Origin: Atriophallophorus winterbourni | Lineage: Eukaryota; Platyhelminthes; Trematoda; Plagiorchiida; Microphallidae | NCBI GenBank assembly: GCA_013407085.1 | Contig: JACCGJ010001929.1 | Span: 186,001 to 250,000, forward strand | DNA length: 64,000 nt | Direction of reading: 5' to 3' | The notes under the pieces: model-generated | What the model was told of the DNA's origin: nothing | What the model saw: the letters and a program-made list of their open reading frames with translations, nothing else | Databases searched by the model: none | Translations under genes and position numbers: made by a program | Shown: one piece after another, positions 12,481-22,499 of the stretch | Position numbering within the stretch: the first letter of the stretch is position 1 | How the letters are laid out: the number at the start of each line of letters is the position of its first letter

Positions 12481-13065
12481 CAGAGCCAGGATTGGTTGCT
12501 GGTAAAACGGTTGTCTTCTTGATGTAAGTATACCGGTCAATATCATTAGAAGCTGAATAACAGCTTCCTCAAGCGGTTTCGTAGCTATGGAGCCTCTGTT
12601 ATTCTTAAGTAGTTACTACAGCTGCTTGTCAATTTTCTCACTTAATAAATCATTTATTCATATTTTTACGCAGCAATCTCGCTTTTATTGTTTTAACAGA
12701 GTATTAGATGTAGATGGCATTTTGCACAGTTCTGGTCGTGAAAATTGCTTGAAGTTTAAGGAAAAACAAATCAACGTATACAAGTGCAGATTGACCCTAA
12801 AGAACAAGCGAGATGTCGCGAGTAAGATGTAAGCAAAAACAATCACAATTCCTCAACATGATTTAACAAAACTCACTCACGATTGAAATGAAGGTCATGG
12901 ATGTAGCAAAATAATTGGGAGTTTATTTACAGGGTTGAATATGACTCACAATTAAAAAGTAGCGAGAACAATGGGGGTACTTTAACATAGGTGGATTTGA
13001 GAAAAATTTATGTTTCTTCGTTCACTCTATATTTTTCATTTTTGAAATTTCGTACGTCCGCATAC
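12481..13065. other. No gene seen
   Basis: AT-rich sequence between the CR1-like element and the Gypsy pol remnant. Short open stretches here show no recognisable family. Confidence 0.35.
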
Positions 13066-13069
13066 TCGG

Positions 13070-14530
13070 TTGGAATTACAATCGCTCAGCTTGTATTTGT
13101 GGATTTTGTGGTCGTTGGAGACTCGTCGAATCTGGGGTTGAGGCTGATGTTGATGTCAGGATTAATAACTCGATCGTGTCAAGAAGTAAATGCAAGCGAA
13201 TACTCGTGACCATGGGGGCTCCCGTCGTTAGTCTTCTTGTCAAATTAGTACCTACTTTACGACCAATAAGTACCTCAGATTTTAACTGTTGGTTTAGTAA
13301 CAATCCATGTGGCGTTGTTCGGTAGATTCAAAGAAATGTTCAATAATGTACGGCGACGTTTTGACCATGTGCTTTAAAATGTGTCCGTTTGAATGAGGAT
13401 GTTACTGCGGTGAGCGTGTGTTCGATACTGAAGGATATTTCAAACGACGGTGTGGAAAAGTTAGTATAATTACATAAAACTATCGTTTTGAAGTTGCTCT
13501 GTTGGCTAAAACTACGTTCTGGCGCATTGACAGTTGCTGCAGTAGTTGATGGGGTCACTTGAATGAGTTCCAGATACTCTGAATGGGCGTCAACGATCAC
13601 GTGATACATCATGCTATCGATCGGAAAAGCGATTTCAGGTTAACTTGTTCCTAAACTCAGCACTTTCTAGGACAAATAAATGATTGTTCTTGTTAAGGAG
13701 ACTTGACCGCTTCTTGACAAATAGTGCAGATCGAAAAAACTTTTCGATAAATGAATCAATGCCGGGCAACGCACACGAGATCTCACTATCTGTTTCATTC
13801 GTTTCGTTTACCGATGTTCTGCGGACACGAGAACGGAGAGAAAACAGGTATTATGACACGATAAAAACGCGTGAGGCCGTAATTAACATTTTAAATAGTT
13901 ATACCTCACATCTAGTTGGCGAGTAATAGACCTTTTGGATAGGCCATTGTAGTGGACCAAAAATATAAGTCTAGCACTCAACACACAATACGGCAAAAAT
14001 GAAGAGAACTCACTAAAAGAACAAAGGAGCAAATGTCCAAAGAAAGATCCGTGAAGTTCAATGATAGCGAGATAATCCACACAGGAAAGTCCAGGAGATG
14101 GAATCCAAGGTGCAGAAAGCGCTGAAATGCTGAAGAATCCGTTAATCACAATACCAGCACGTGGCGACGCACGCAAACTCCGCAACCGCAGAAGAAGACA
14201 AAGTCCGAGTTCGAAATTATATTAACCGCCGAAACGTATCTTGTACAAGCATTAATTCGAATGAAGTATACATTGCCAACAAATGAATAACCATACAATG
14301 CTAAAAACTGAATGTACAAAATACTAAGATACAAAGTGAAAGTAGTTCACTACACCATCGTGCCAGCTTGTATACTATAGGTTTCAAGAAAACGGGATCC
14401 GATTTTTTGGTTTTGATTTCCACCGAGGTGACAGGCAGTGCTTTGATGTTATCTGAGAGTTGTCGGCCAATTAATTGTTCTGTAGTTTTCGCAATCTCGA
14501 TTTTCTGCTCTGGTACCATCTTATTTGGGA
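13070..14530 (-). pseudogene. Gypsy-type LTR retrotransposon pol remnant (RNase H connector and integrase)
   Basis: On the minus strand, 14480-14360 reads LPVTSVEIKTKKSDPVFLK, the usual connector between RNase H and integrase. From about 13880 the integrase follows: ALPGIDSFIEKF of the zinc-binding region, then VIVDAHSEYLELIQV, the first catalytic aspartate block at about 13600, then the FSTPSF block and a terminal block with SEVLIGRKVGT near 13270. The expected DNGTQF block is altered. About 400 bases of unrelated sequence sit between connector and integrase, and many stops are present, so the copy is dead. No LTRs are assigned. Confidence 0.7.
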
Positions 14531-15340
14531 ATTCTGGGATCGAACCATCTGTTCAGCCAGATGGTTTGCTTCGATTGCGTTTTAATAGGCGGTTCGGACT
14601 GTGACGTTTACGGGTCGACGCGCAGTCAGATATAAGAGATTTGGTTCTGGCTGTAGAATGAATGTACCAAAAATGTTTGCATTTGATTAATCAATGATGC
14701 ATTAACGGTAGATTTCGTCCAAAAACTGTCATCACGATATAATCTTCGGTATTTAACGATTTGTTCTCTCAGAGCGTTGTCTGTGGAAATAACATGTTTT
14801 ACGACAACAGTGGGAATTCGGAAGATTCGACACGGAAGAGAACTGAGCGGACTATGAGGCGCACGATCGCTTTTAATAGACGCGTCCTGGTGGATGAAAA
14901 GCGTAAATGACAGTGCAGCCCAGAGCATTCGAATGCATTAATTCCTATAATTAATCCTGGATATGGAATGGTCGAACTGACTATAGGATTTGAATAATGA
15001 ACTTTTGTCCAACGTGTACTGAACGCAGAATTAGCTATCAGAATAAGCAACTGGTTGCGAAGTATATTCGAATATCGCGCAATTAATCAATAATTACGTA
15101 TTATAAAATTTTCATGAATAAAACCGTTAGTGGTGATCCATTATACAATTACCTCACTGAATCCACACTTATAGTACATACTTACCAAAAACGTAATCAT
15201 TATGGAGTCTGGATCCATTTCAAATGGAGCATTCTTCTATTCTCCTTCTTCAATGCAATCATGTTTCGCGATAAACGCTAACAATGATGCACCTCAAGGA
15301 TAAGACACCTTTATCTAGCGATACGAACAGCATCTACAGA
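14531..15340. other. Weak coding-like minus-strand sequence, unassigned
   Basis: Open minus-strand stretches at 14626-14928 and 14799-15050 may be upstream parts of the Gypsy pol, but I see no diagnostic motif. Treated as unassigned. Confidence 0.3.
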
Positions 15341-15341
15341 A

Positions 15342-16815
15342 TCAACTGTACGGACTGTTCGGGTGTTTAGATGATTCAAAATTTATGGTTAAAAAGCAAA
15401 TTGCTGTACAGTACCATAGGATATACGTATAAAAAATTAAAAAATCGTTACTTGTATGATCATATCCATGTTCTTCATAGGTGGAGCAAAATAATCCCCA
15501 ATGGCGACACAGACTGAAGGAAAACATCTTTGGATGGACGGTAATTCTGTGCGTTAAAAAATATAGACATAAATAGGTAGGGGCCAACGCAGTAGTTCTC
15601 AACATAAGGTTTCGTAACCTTTGTTTACAGATGTGCTCGTTCGCTGAGGTAACAATATCTGTCGGCAAGCTATTCCACAAGAAGCATACACGAACAGCGA
15701 AGAAGTGACGACGACAATTCAATCGTGAGTGTGGGATTTGAAGGGTCAAAGGGTGGCTGCGTGTGGGGACAACGGAACGAAACTTGAAGAGGTGTTTGAG
15801 AGGGTGGGATTTCGCGTAGATGATTCGATATGTCAGAGTGAGGTCGTGTAGGATACGTCTGCGCTCGAGGGTGCACAGTCCAAGTCTGGTCAGTCGCTGC
15901 TCAAAGGGTAAATTATTCAATCCGGTAACCGTTTTGGTTGCCTTGTGATAAATTCGTTCGAGGAGCGAGATGTTTTTTTCCATCCATGGCGTCCAAGCTT
16001 GTACAGCGTAGTCAACGACAGGATGTATGTAAGTGTTTAGTAATTTCGCGAGTGAGTGTGGTGGGAAACGTCCGAAAATGCGTTTCAGTAAACCGAGCAA
16101 GCTGCACGCACGCTTGTAGACGGCGTCGCACTGTAGGCTGTTCTTCAAAGTGCCAGACACCAAGATTCCGAGATCTTTTTGTGGTGTACTCCATTCAAGC
16201 GGGTGGCTGCCAAGTGTATAGGGAAAGGGAAAGGGTTTTCCGACTTGCAACATTTTGCACTTGCGGAAATTAAATGGCAGTTTGTTTTGGATTGACCACT
16301 GGTGCAGTTTATTCAAATCTCCTTGCAGAACTTGACAGTCCTCGATAGAGTTGACTTTCGTCCAGATTTTTACATCGTCTGCGAATAAAACAAGCTTACA
16401 TGCTAGTAAGTTCGGTAGATCGTTTATAAATATGAGAAACAGTATCGGACCGAGAACCGAACCCTGAGGGACTCCGCTCGTGGCTTCAATTGTTCGAGAA
16501 GTTTCACCATCTATTCTGACTTTTACTTTGAGTCCAGACAGGTAACTTGTGAACCATGTTAGTAGGTTTCCGATGACGCCAACATTCTGCAGCTTCTGAA
16601 GCAGTAAGGAGTGATTCACTCTGTCGAATGCTTTAGATATATCTAAGTAACCGGCATGGACGGAACCCCCTTGGTCTAGTGCTTGCGTCCAGTCATTTAG
16701 AGTCGTGAGCAAGTTAGACAGGCATGAATATGTTTTCCTAAATCCGTGTTGTGTGAGAGTTATTAGCTGATGGTTCTCGAGATGTTCAACAACGCAGACT
16801 TCCAGGGGAATTCAC
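15342..16815 (-). mobile_element. 5'-truncated CR1-like LINE with a 456-codon open reverse transcriptase frame
   Basis: The longest intact transposon frame here, open from at least 16712 to 15342 and extendable upstream to about 16810 (LENHQLITLTQHGFRKTYS). Reverse transcriptase motifs counted from 16712: LDISKAFDRVNH near residue 23, SGVPQGSVLGPILF near 79, FADDVKIW at 110-117, then the thumb (DLGILVSGTLKNS, NTYIHPVVDYAVQAW, RIYHKATK) and terminal RRHFFAVRVCFLWNSLP. No in-frame ATG starts it; the endonuclease and the N-terminal RT are missing. The last 70 or so codons run through what is 3' UTR in a related copy at about 20100-20350, so the true stop may have been lost. It is the best-preserved LINE in the window. 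Confidence 0.85.
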
Positions 16816-17435
16816 ACAAGAATCGAAGAACACCGAAAGCGTGTCCGGAGACAGCCCAGGGATGCGAGGGAATATTAATCCCTTATGCGTGATTCCGCCT
16901 TGGCGAAGCACGTTTAAGATACGGGCCACAGCGTCGATCTAGACAATGTGGCAATGTTGGGACGCGGTATTAAACCGTAAAGCGAACGCCTACATGCGGA
17001 GGCTGTCAAAATTGCCAAGGCAGGTCGACGAGCGGTCAATAAAGCGCTCGGCACTGATGCGAAAGTAAATAGTTTTTATTCACCTTATACCTACTAGTTA
17101 ATTAGATTTCTGTTTTTCTTCAAAAATAGTCTTAGCGCCGTTAGTTATGTACTTTTACGTATGTGAACAGCTGTGGCAACTGACCTTGACCGTGCTCATC
17201 TGTATCATATTGATGTGTATATACACTGTGAGGAAAATAGACCACTGATTTTGGTCATTGCCACGAGACGTGGCACACTGCAGGCGTAATATAGGCTGTT
17301 TAGCGGTAAGGTCAAATAAGTGGTGGTGGGTTGACTCCTACTAAATCATTTTCTGTGTCCTGACTATCACCCTTGGTCTGACGAAGCTTCTGTGTGAAAG
17401 TGAAACGTTACTCAAAAACTGATCTAACCGATTGC
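16810..17435 (+). mobile_element. Penelope-like element, GIY-YIG endonuclease C-terminus and 3' terminal region
   Basis: The plus strand encodes, with a frameshift and two stops, a GIY-YIG-type C-terminus: IHTRIEEHRKRVRRQPRDA, SALAKHV, DTGHSVDLDNVAMLGRGIKP, RLHAEAVKIAKAGRRAVNKA. About 290 bases downstream lies a hammerhead ribozyme motif (separate entry). Penelope-like elements are known for C-terminal GIY-YIG endonucleases and for hammerhead motifs in their terminal repeats, so the combination supports the call. A diverged copy with the same order lies at 30295-30920. Confidence 0.75.
17378..17412 (+). ncRNA. Hammerhead ribozyme-like motif in Penelope-like 3' region
   Basis: CTGACGA core at 17378-17384, then a stem-II arm starting GCTTCTG with a TGT loop, then GAAA at 17402-17405 followed by CGTTAC. 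The 3' arm of stem II is mutated (TGAAAG instead of CAGAAG), so this copy is probably inactive. After GAAA, AC and GT could form a minimal two-pair stem III with GUU as the cleavage triplet. That minimal form is described for Penelope-like hammerheads. Confidence 0.6.
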
Positions 17436-17439
17436 AATC

Positions 17440-18130
17440 AAATTTCTTTGCACAATAATGTATTGTTTAATAAGCTGAAACGTTTCCTTCTCTAACGGTA
17501 TACGCTCCGAAACTCAAATTTTAATTTGAAATCCAGCGTGGCCAATGTTGCGATAAGTATTTCAAGATTCGAGATTCTGTCCATATAGTGGAGGTAGTAA
17601 ATAGCTGCATTGAAACTCTACTGAACTATCATTTGCAACCCAGAATCACGTTTGTGATCAAGCTAACAACGGTTCTTTACTCTCTCGCAAATGTGGACTC
17701 TGAGCAATTTTACGAAGTTTTCAAGCTGAAAATCTAATCAAGTGTTCACATAAATAAGCGTTCGGATATTTCTTGACACACTAGGTTGCACTACGATGTT
17801 CAGCAATCTTATCCAATAAAGGAGATGTCGACTCTTCTCCTTATGGTGAGTAGTTTACTTGTAGGTTGCATAATATAGAACATTTTCCTACCGATGTTTG
17901 CTACTATTTCCATTTTGGAACACCAAAAAACGATTTTCTGAATTCGAAATTTCCACCATTCATTTAATTCCATTTTATTTCGCTGTAAATATTTTGATAA
18001 CCTGATCATGTATTTCATGCCTTGGTTTGCCAAGAATATAGCATTATTATTATTATAAAATCTGCCGGACAATCGTAGAATTCACGTCACCATAACTCCG
18101 GCATTTCACCTTCACTGTGTGTAACTTTTG
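17440..18130. other. No gene seen
   Basis: AT-rich spacer. A short minus-strand open stretch at 17809-18072 has no recognisable family. Confidence 0.35.
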
Positions 18131-18137
18131 TAAAATA

Positions 18138-18304
18138 CATATCAGCAGTACAATAAATATTGAAAAACATTCAGCCGTAGCTTTGTCAGTCTCCGTCGAC
18201 TCAACAGCTGCAACAATAGGAACATCACACAGTTAACCTATGCCGCTTTATTTACGAGTTATTTAGTTGTTTCTGGTGCCATCGCATTTATTCAATCAAT
18301 TATC
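18138..18304 (+). repeat. Left copy of a ~165-bp direct repeat flanking a LINE fragment
   Basis: Starts ATATCAGCAGTACAATAAAT and matches 19157-19324 along its length with scattered substitutions, including TTTACGAGTTATT and TTGTTTCTGGTG. The two copies bracket the CR1-like fragment at 18330-19140. Confidence 0.75.
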
Positions 18305-18329
18305 TGACAGGAAGTCGCACAACGATGAG

Positions 18330-19140
18330 AGGAGTGGTTCACATACTCCTAAACGTATCAGTTTTTGAAGAAGCAAATGGTGATTGACTCTGTCAAAATC
18401 TTTTGAAATGTTTAAGTATCACACGTGAATGCAAGAACATAAATCCAACTCCTTCCTCCAGTCGTCTAACGCTATGAGATCGAAATCCACGCTGCGCTCG
18501 TGAAAATAAATTACGCGATTCAAAGTGCGCAACCATTCTTTGTGAGATTATACGTTCCATGGCATTACAAATAAAAGGCATTAGTGTGACGGAACGGCAA
18601 TTTGCGGCGTCAGATCGGCAGTCTTTTTTGAAGATAGGTGTAATCACGCCGGACTACCAATCTTTCGGTACCACTCCTTTAAGCATCGAATGGTTAAACA
18701 TGCTGTAAAGCGGTTCACAAAGCTGACGATGGCAGAACCTGAGCACATCCGCTGTGATGCAATCCGCACCCGGAGATTTTCTTACGTTTAGTTTGAGCAA
18801 TCTGCTTATTTAGTTGAGCGATCTGCGAGTTCTCGTTTATCTTCAGTTTAAGAAAATCTGTAAGTTCGTTCCATTGCGAGTCAGGGCTTATGTGGTCCGC
18901 CTGCCATTGCTGAATCTGCACGAGCGATTTACTCAGGGCCAATATATCTACCCGGCGAACCACCCCATTCCGAGCAAGAGATTAATGAGTACTGCAAATA
19001 TAGTCGAACACAAGCATTGAATGGTCACTAAGATCCAGCGGTAGTTGGAATCCGATCGCTCCGATAGACGGTTCTTCCGATGTTAACACCAAATCAAAGA
19101 AGGATGAACGGTCAAAATCTCTTCTCCTAGCGCATTCGCA
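18330..19140 (-). mobile_element. CR1-like LINE fragment, endonuclease end to reverse transcriptase start
   Basis: Minus strand. The endonuclease C-terminus with SDHSMLVFDYICS lies near 19030. A linker follows (QWNELTDFLKLKINEN), then the reverse transcriptase start with KSPGADCITADVLRF near 18770, TPIFKKDCRSDAANCRSVTL at about 18640 and NLFSRAQRGFRSHS at about 18500. The catalytic block is absent. It sits between two direct repeats of about 165 bp. Confidence 0.7.
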
Positions 19141-19156
19141 AATTTATCTTTTGGAA

Positions 19157-19324
19157 ATATCAGCAGTACAATAAATATTGAAAAAACAACAAGCCCTATC
19201 CTTGTCAGTCTCCGTTAACTCAACAGCTTCATCAATAAGAACACCACATAGTTAAACTTAGTCGCATTATTTACGAGTTATTCAAGTTGTTTCTGGTGTC
19301 ATTGCATTTGTTCCATCGATTATC
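19157..19324 (+). repeat. Right copy of the ~165-bp direct repeat
   Basis: Partner of 18138-18304, same orientation. See that entry; identity by eye is roughly 85 percent. The ends do not show an obvious TG...CA pair. Confidence 0.75.
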
Positions 19325-19970
19325 TCGCTACTATTCCCGTATTTGTCTTTTTGCCTTTATACGGAAATTCTGAAAGTTAACAGGAGATATGTGTTACGGT
19401 GCCTTATGCCGCATTACGCGAAACTGTCCAAATCTTGGTGTGGCTGCGATGTTTGCAACAAAATAAACACTTATTCCTGACCATATCGCGCTTCAGCTTC
19501 ATCGGCTTCGTTCTACCGCGGTTTGTCTGCGAAAATCAATCGGCGAAAAATATATAGATTTAATGCCAAAAACGCTTGGGGGAGTGCATACAATCCTCTA
19601 CTATGGTGTATAAATAATTGAATAAATGCTGCACAGTACGCAATTTCTATATTGCAGATTTTCGGTTATCGTTGGTGATTCTAGAACGTAACTCCTGCGA
19701 TAAACGAGGGATATTATACATCATCTTCGGTAAACGGATAATTGTAACCAGATTGAAACAGAGCGAAGCTGGATTAGTAGGATCCAGATGAGATCAATGA
19801 GGCATGTTTACAGCTTCTCACAAGCAAATTTGATCAAATTTTTGATACCGTCTTTTCATTTTATATCTCACTGACACAGAAATGATTTTAATAGACAACA
19901 CGCTTAGTAACGCGGAAGTTAAATTCAAAATTGAGAGTGGTGTATGTTGTGTGTCTCAGTTACTTTATTT
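19325..19970. other. No gene seen
   Basis: AT-rich spacer without a supported coding region. Confidence 0.35.
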
Positions 19971-20370
19971 GTATTTAAGATATGCTAGCACATCTCACAG
20001 AATTTGTACTAAATCGGATGCCTAATGCTTCTACAACAAGGCAAGAATTAATAGTTTGAAGATACAAGGTTTTTTGAAGATGTATGGTGAAATAAGAAGA
20101 TAGCTGGTTAATACCATAGATTATACGTATAAAAACAAAATGAATCGTACTTTTGTGTTTAGATTCATGTGGTTCAAAGGAAAAGTACAAATACTTCCAA
20201 TATTGACATGGAATGAAAAATGGCCAGTCGAAAATGTGTGTTTCGTTTTCCACTTCTATTGAGCCTAGCAAAGTTGATGGCAGTGACGTACACTTTGAAC
20301 AACAGAATGCGCTTAGAATGTCAAATGTATTCCTCAAAGTATCGGTCAATCCAATTGCTGTGTGAATAAA
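19971..20370 (-). mobile_element. CR1-like LINE 3' UTR fragment
   Basis: The minus strand at about 20350-20100 is similar to the 3' end of the element at 15342-15560, both in a conceptual reading (PFFIPCQYWKYLYFSFE against MFSFSLCRHWGLFCSTYEE) and in the terminal ATACGTATAAAAA region. It is a separate 3' fragment of the same family. Confidence 0.55.
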
Positions 20371-20721
20371 AATATCTCTCGGTGTAACCCAAGTCGCGTG
20401 TTTTACGATCGTGTAGAGTATATTTTGATGTTATTGCATCTGTGCTACCAGATTCCAATGAAGATATTACTTACATTCGTGAATTCGTGAATGGGATACG
20501 TCTGTCCGATTGATCCTATGTGCAGCCCATTCCGAATTTCGCACAACTATCCGCTGCGAAGTTTGAAACAAAATGTTCCATCTTTACTTTTGAGGAAATA
20601 TGCTGATGGCTCCCTAAAATGATATCTTTCTGCGAGTGTTAATGATTCTCGCAGTTCACACATTCACAGCAGTCTTTCCAGACGGTTACGAACAGGCTGA
20701 CACACGATCAGCACAACCAAG

Positions 20722-22092
20722 ATTCAAGATTCAAGATTCAAGAATTTATGGTCAGAAAAAAGCACATAGCTTCACAATTACCATATCATAGTAAATATGC
20801 GTTCAATAAGAGGTATAAAAAAATCAATTATACGATGTCACTGGAGTCAAGTAATATGCTTACCCTGAGTCAATACACAGGCATCGTCAAATCGTTATGT
20901 AACAAATAAGTGTCCAAGGTTCGAGTGAATGTTTGGATACAGGGAGAGGTGATAATTGCTTCGGGAAAGGGCATTCCACAGGAAACAGACACGTACCGAA
21001 TAGAAATATCGGCGACAATTAGTACGGGAATGGGGAATTTGTAGTGCCGCTGAGTGGCTACGTGTAATTCCTGATTCACGGTATTTGAACAAATGTTTGA
21101 GTGGATGATCTGGAGTATTCAATATTTTGTAAGTAATGATAACGTCACTTCGAAGTCTACGTTGAAGGGGAGTGGGGAGCTTTAGCTTTTTCAACCTTTC
21201 CTCGTATGTAAGGTCTCGAAAACCACGCACGAGTTTAGTTGCACGATGATATATCCTGTCAAGCAAGAATATATCTTTTTTCATCCACGGAGTCCATGCT
21301 TGCGATGCATGTTCCATTGTGGGAATTAAGTAGGTCTTCATGATGCTTGGCAACGTTACAGTCGTAAAGGTTCTGAAGATCCGTCGAAGCATACTTAGAA
21401 GCTTTGGAGCACGCTTGTAAATGACCTCACAATGCACGCTGTTTTTTAGGCTGCCAGGCTCCAGACTCCAAGATCTTTCTCCGATTCGGTCCAGCTCAAA
21501 ATCGTCTGCTCAAAGTGATATTCGTACTGAAAGGGCTTACCGATTTGCAGTAACTTGCATTTTTGAAAATTGAACGGCAGTTTATTTCTAACTGACCATT
21601 CGTGTAGTGCATCTAAAATCACTTTGCAGTTTTACGCAGTCTGCAGTTGATTTTATTCGCATCCAAAGTTTAACATCATCCGCGAAAAGAACTACCTTGC
21701 ATGAGGGCGTCTCAGGTAAATCATTGATGTAAACTAAGAAAAGCACTGGACCGAGAACGGAACCTTGCGGTACACCACTGGAGGTATTAATGGCTCGTGA
21801 TTGTACCCCGTTAACTCGAACGGTTGCCTTGCGCCCATTGAGGTAGCTTTCGAACCATACGAGTAGCTGCCCGTCAATACCAATCTGTTTCAGCTTTTGT
21901 AGCAACAGAAAGTGATCAACTCTGTCGAAAGCTTTCGACATATCCAGATAGCACGCGTGCACACTGTCTCCTGCGTCAACCGTTTGGGTCCAATCGTTTA
22001 ATACCGTCAGCAAGTTTGTCAAGCATGAGCGAGCTTCACGAAACCCATGCTGGGCGACAGATAGTATATTTTGTGATTCCAAGTGATGAACT
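20722..22092 (-). mobile_element. 5'-truncated CR1-like LINE with (TCTTGAA)n tail
   Basis: Minus strand. The reverse transcriptase core at 22082-21588 has SVAQHGFREARSC, LDMSKAFDRVDHFLL, SSGVPQGSVLGPVLF and VVLFADDVKLWMRIKS. The thumb and C-terminus at 21437-20895 have IYKRAPKLLSMLRRIFR, MEHASQAWTPWMKKDI, RIYHRATKLVRGF, RRYFYSVRVCFLWNAL. Frameshifts separate the two parts. The 3' terminus at about 20722-20750 carries three to four copies of TCTTGAA. A solo 3' end with the same tail lies near 53320-53350 on the plus strand. Confidence 0.85.
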
Positions 22093-22179
22093 ATATTTTC
22101 AAGAACGATTATCGTTGGTTGGATTCAAAAGTACATATTTTTGAAGGTCACATGTTTTATATGATCGTACACACCACAT

Positions 22180-22480
22180 TAAATTGGATTAACCAAACAG
22201 ACAGTATGAGAACCGTTCCAGCTAAATGTGTTCGGAAGATAGACGAAATGGACAAATTCAGCTGCTATCGAACGATATGCAATTAATGAAGATCGGTCAA
22301 ACGACAAGGTGATGGCTTGCATTCAACCTGTGAACACGACATCGATTGCCAAATGAGATCGAAGTGACACGCGGGACAGACATTCTGAATTCAGTTTTAT
22401 GGTTACGTGATGTGATCGACAGTGTCAACTATGTGATTTTTGCATGGCTATCATCTAGATAGACTCGAGTAAAACGGTAA
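22180..22480 (+). repeat. LTR-like fragment, third copy
   Basis: Diverged copy of the LTR-like sequence at 43740-44420: it shares the GCAATTAAT block, TCGATTGCCAAATGAGAT and GGTTACGTGAT in the same order and spacing. No internal coding sequence follows. Confidence 0.5.
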
Positions 22481-22499
22481 GTGGGTGGAAACTAGTGTT

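Noticed and set aside
15938..16273. 111-codon plus-strand ORF rich in cysteine and arginine
   Set aside because: Antisense to the CR1-like reverse transcriptase.
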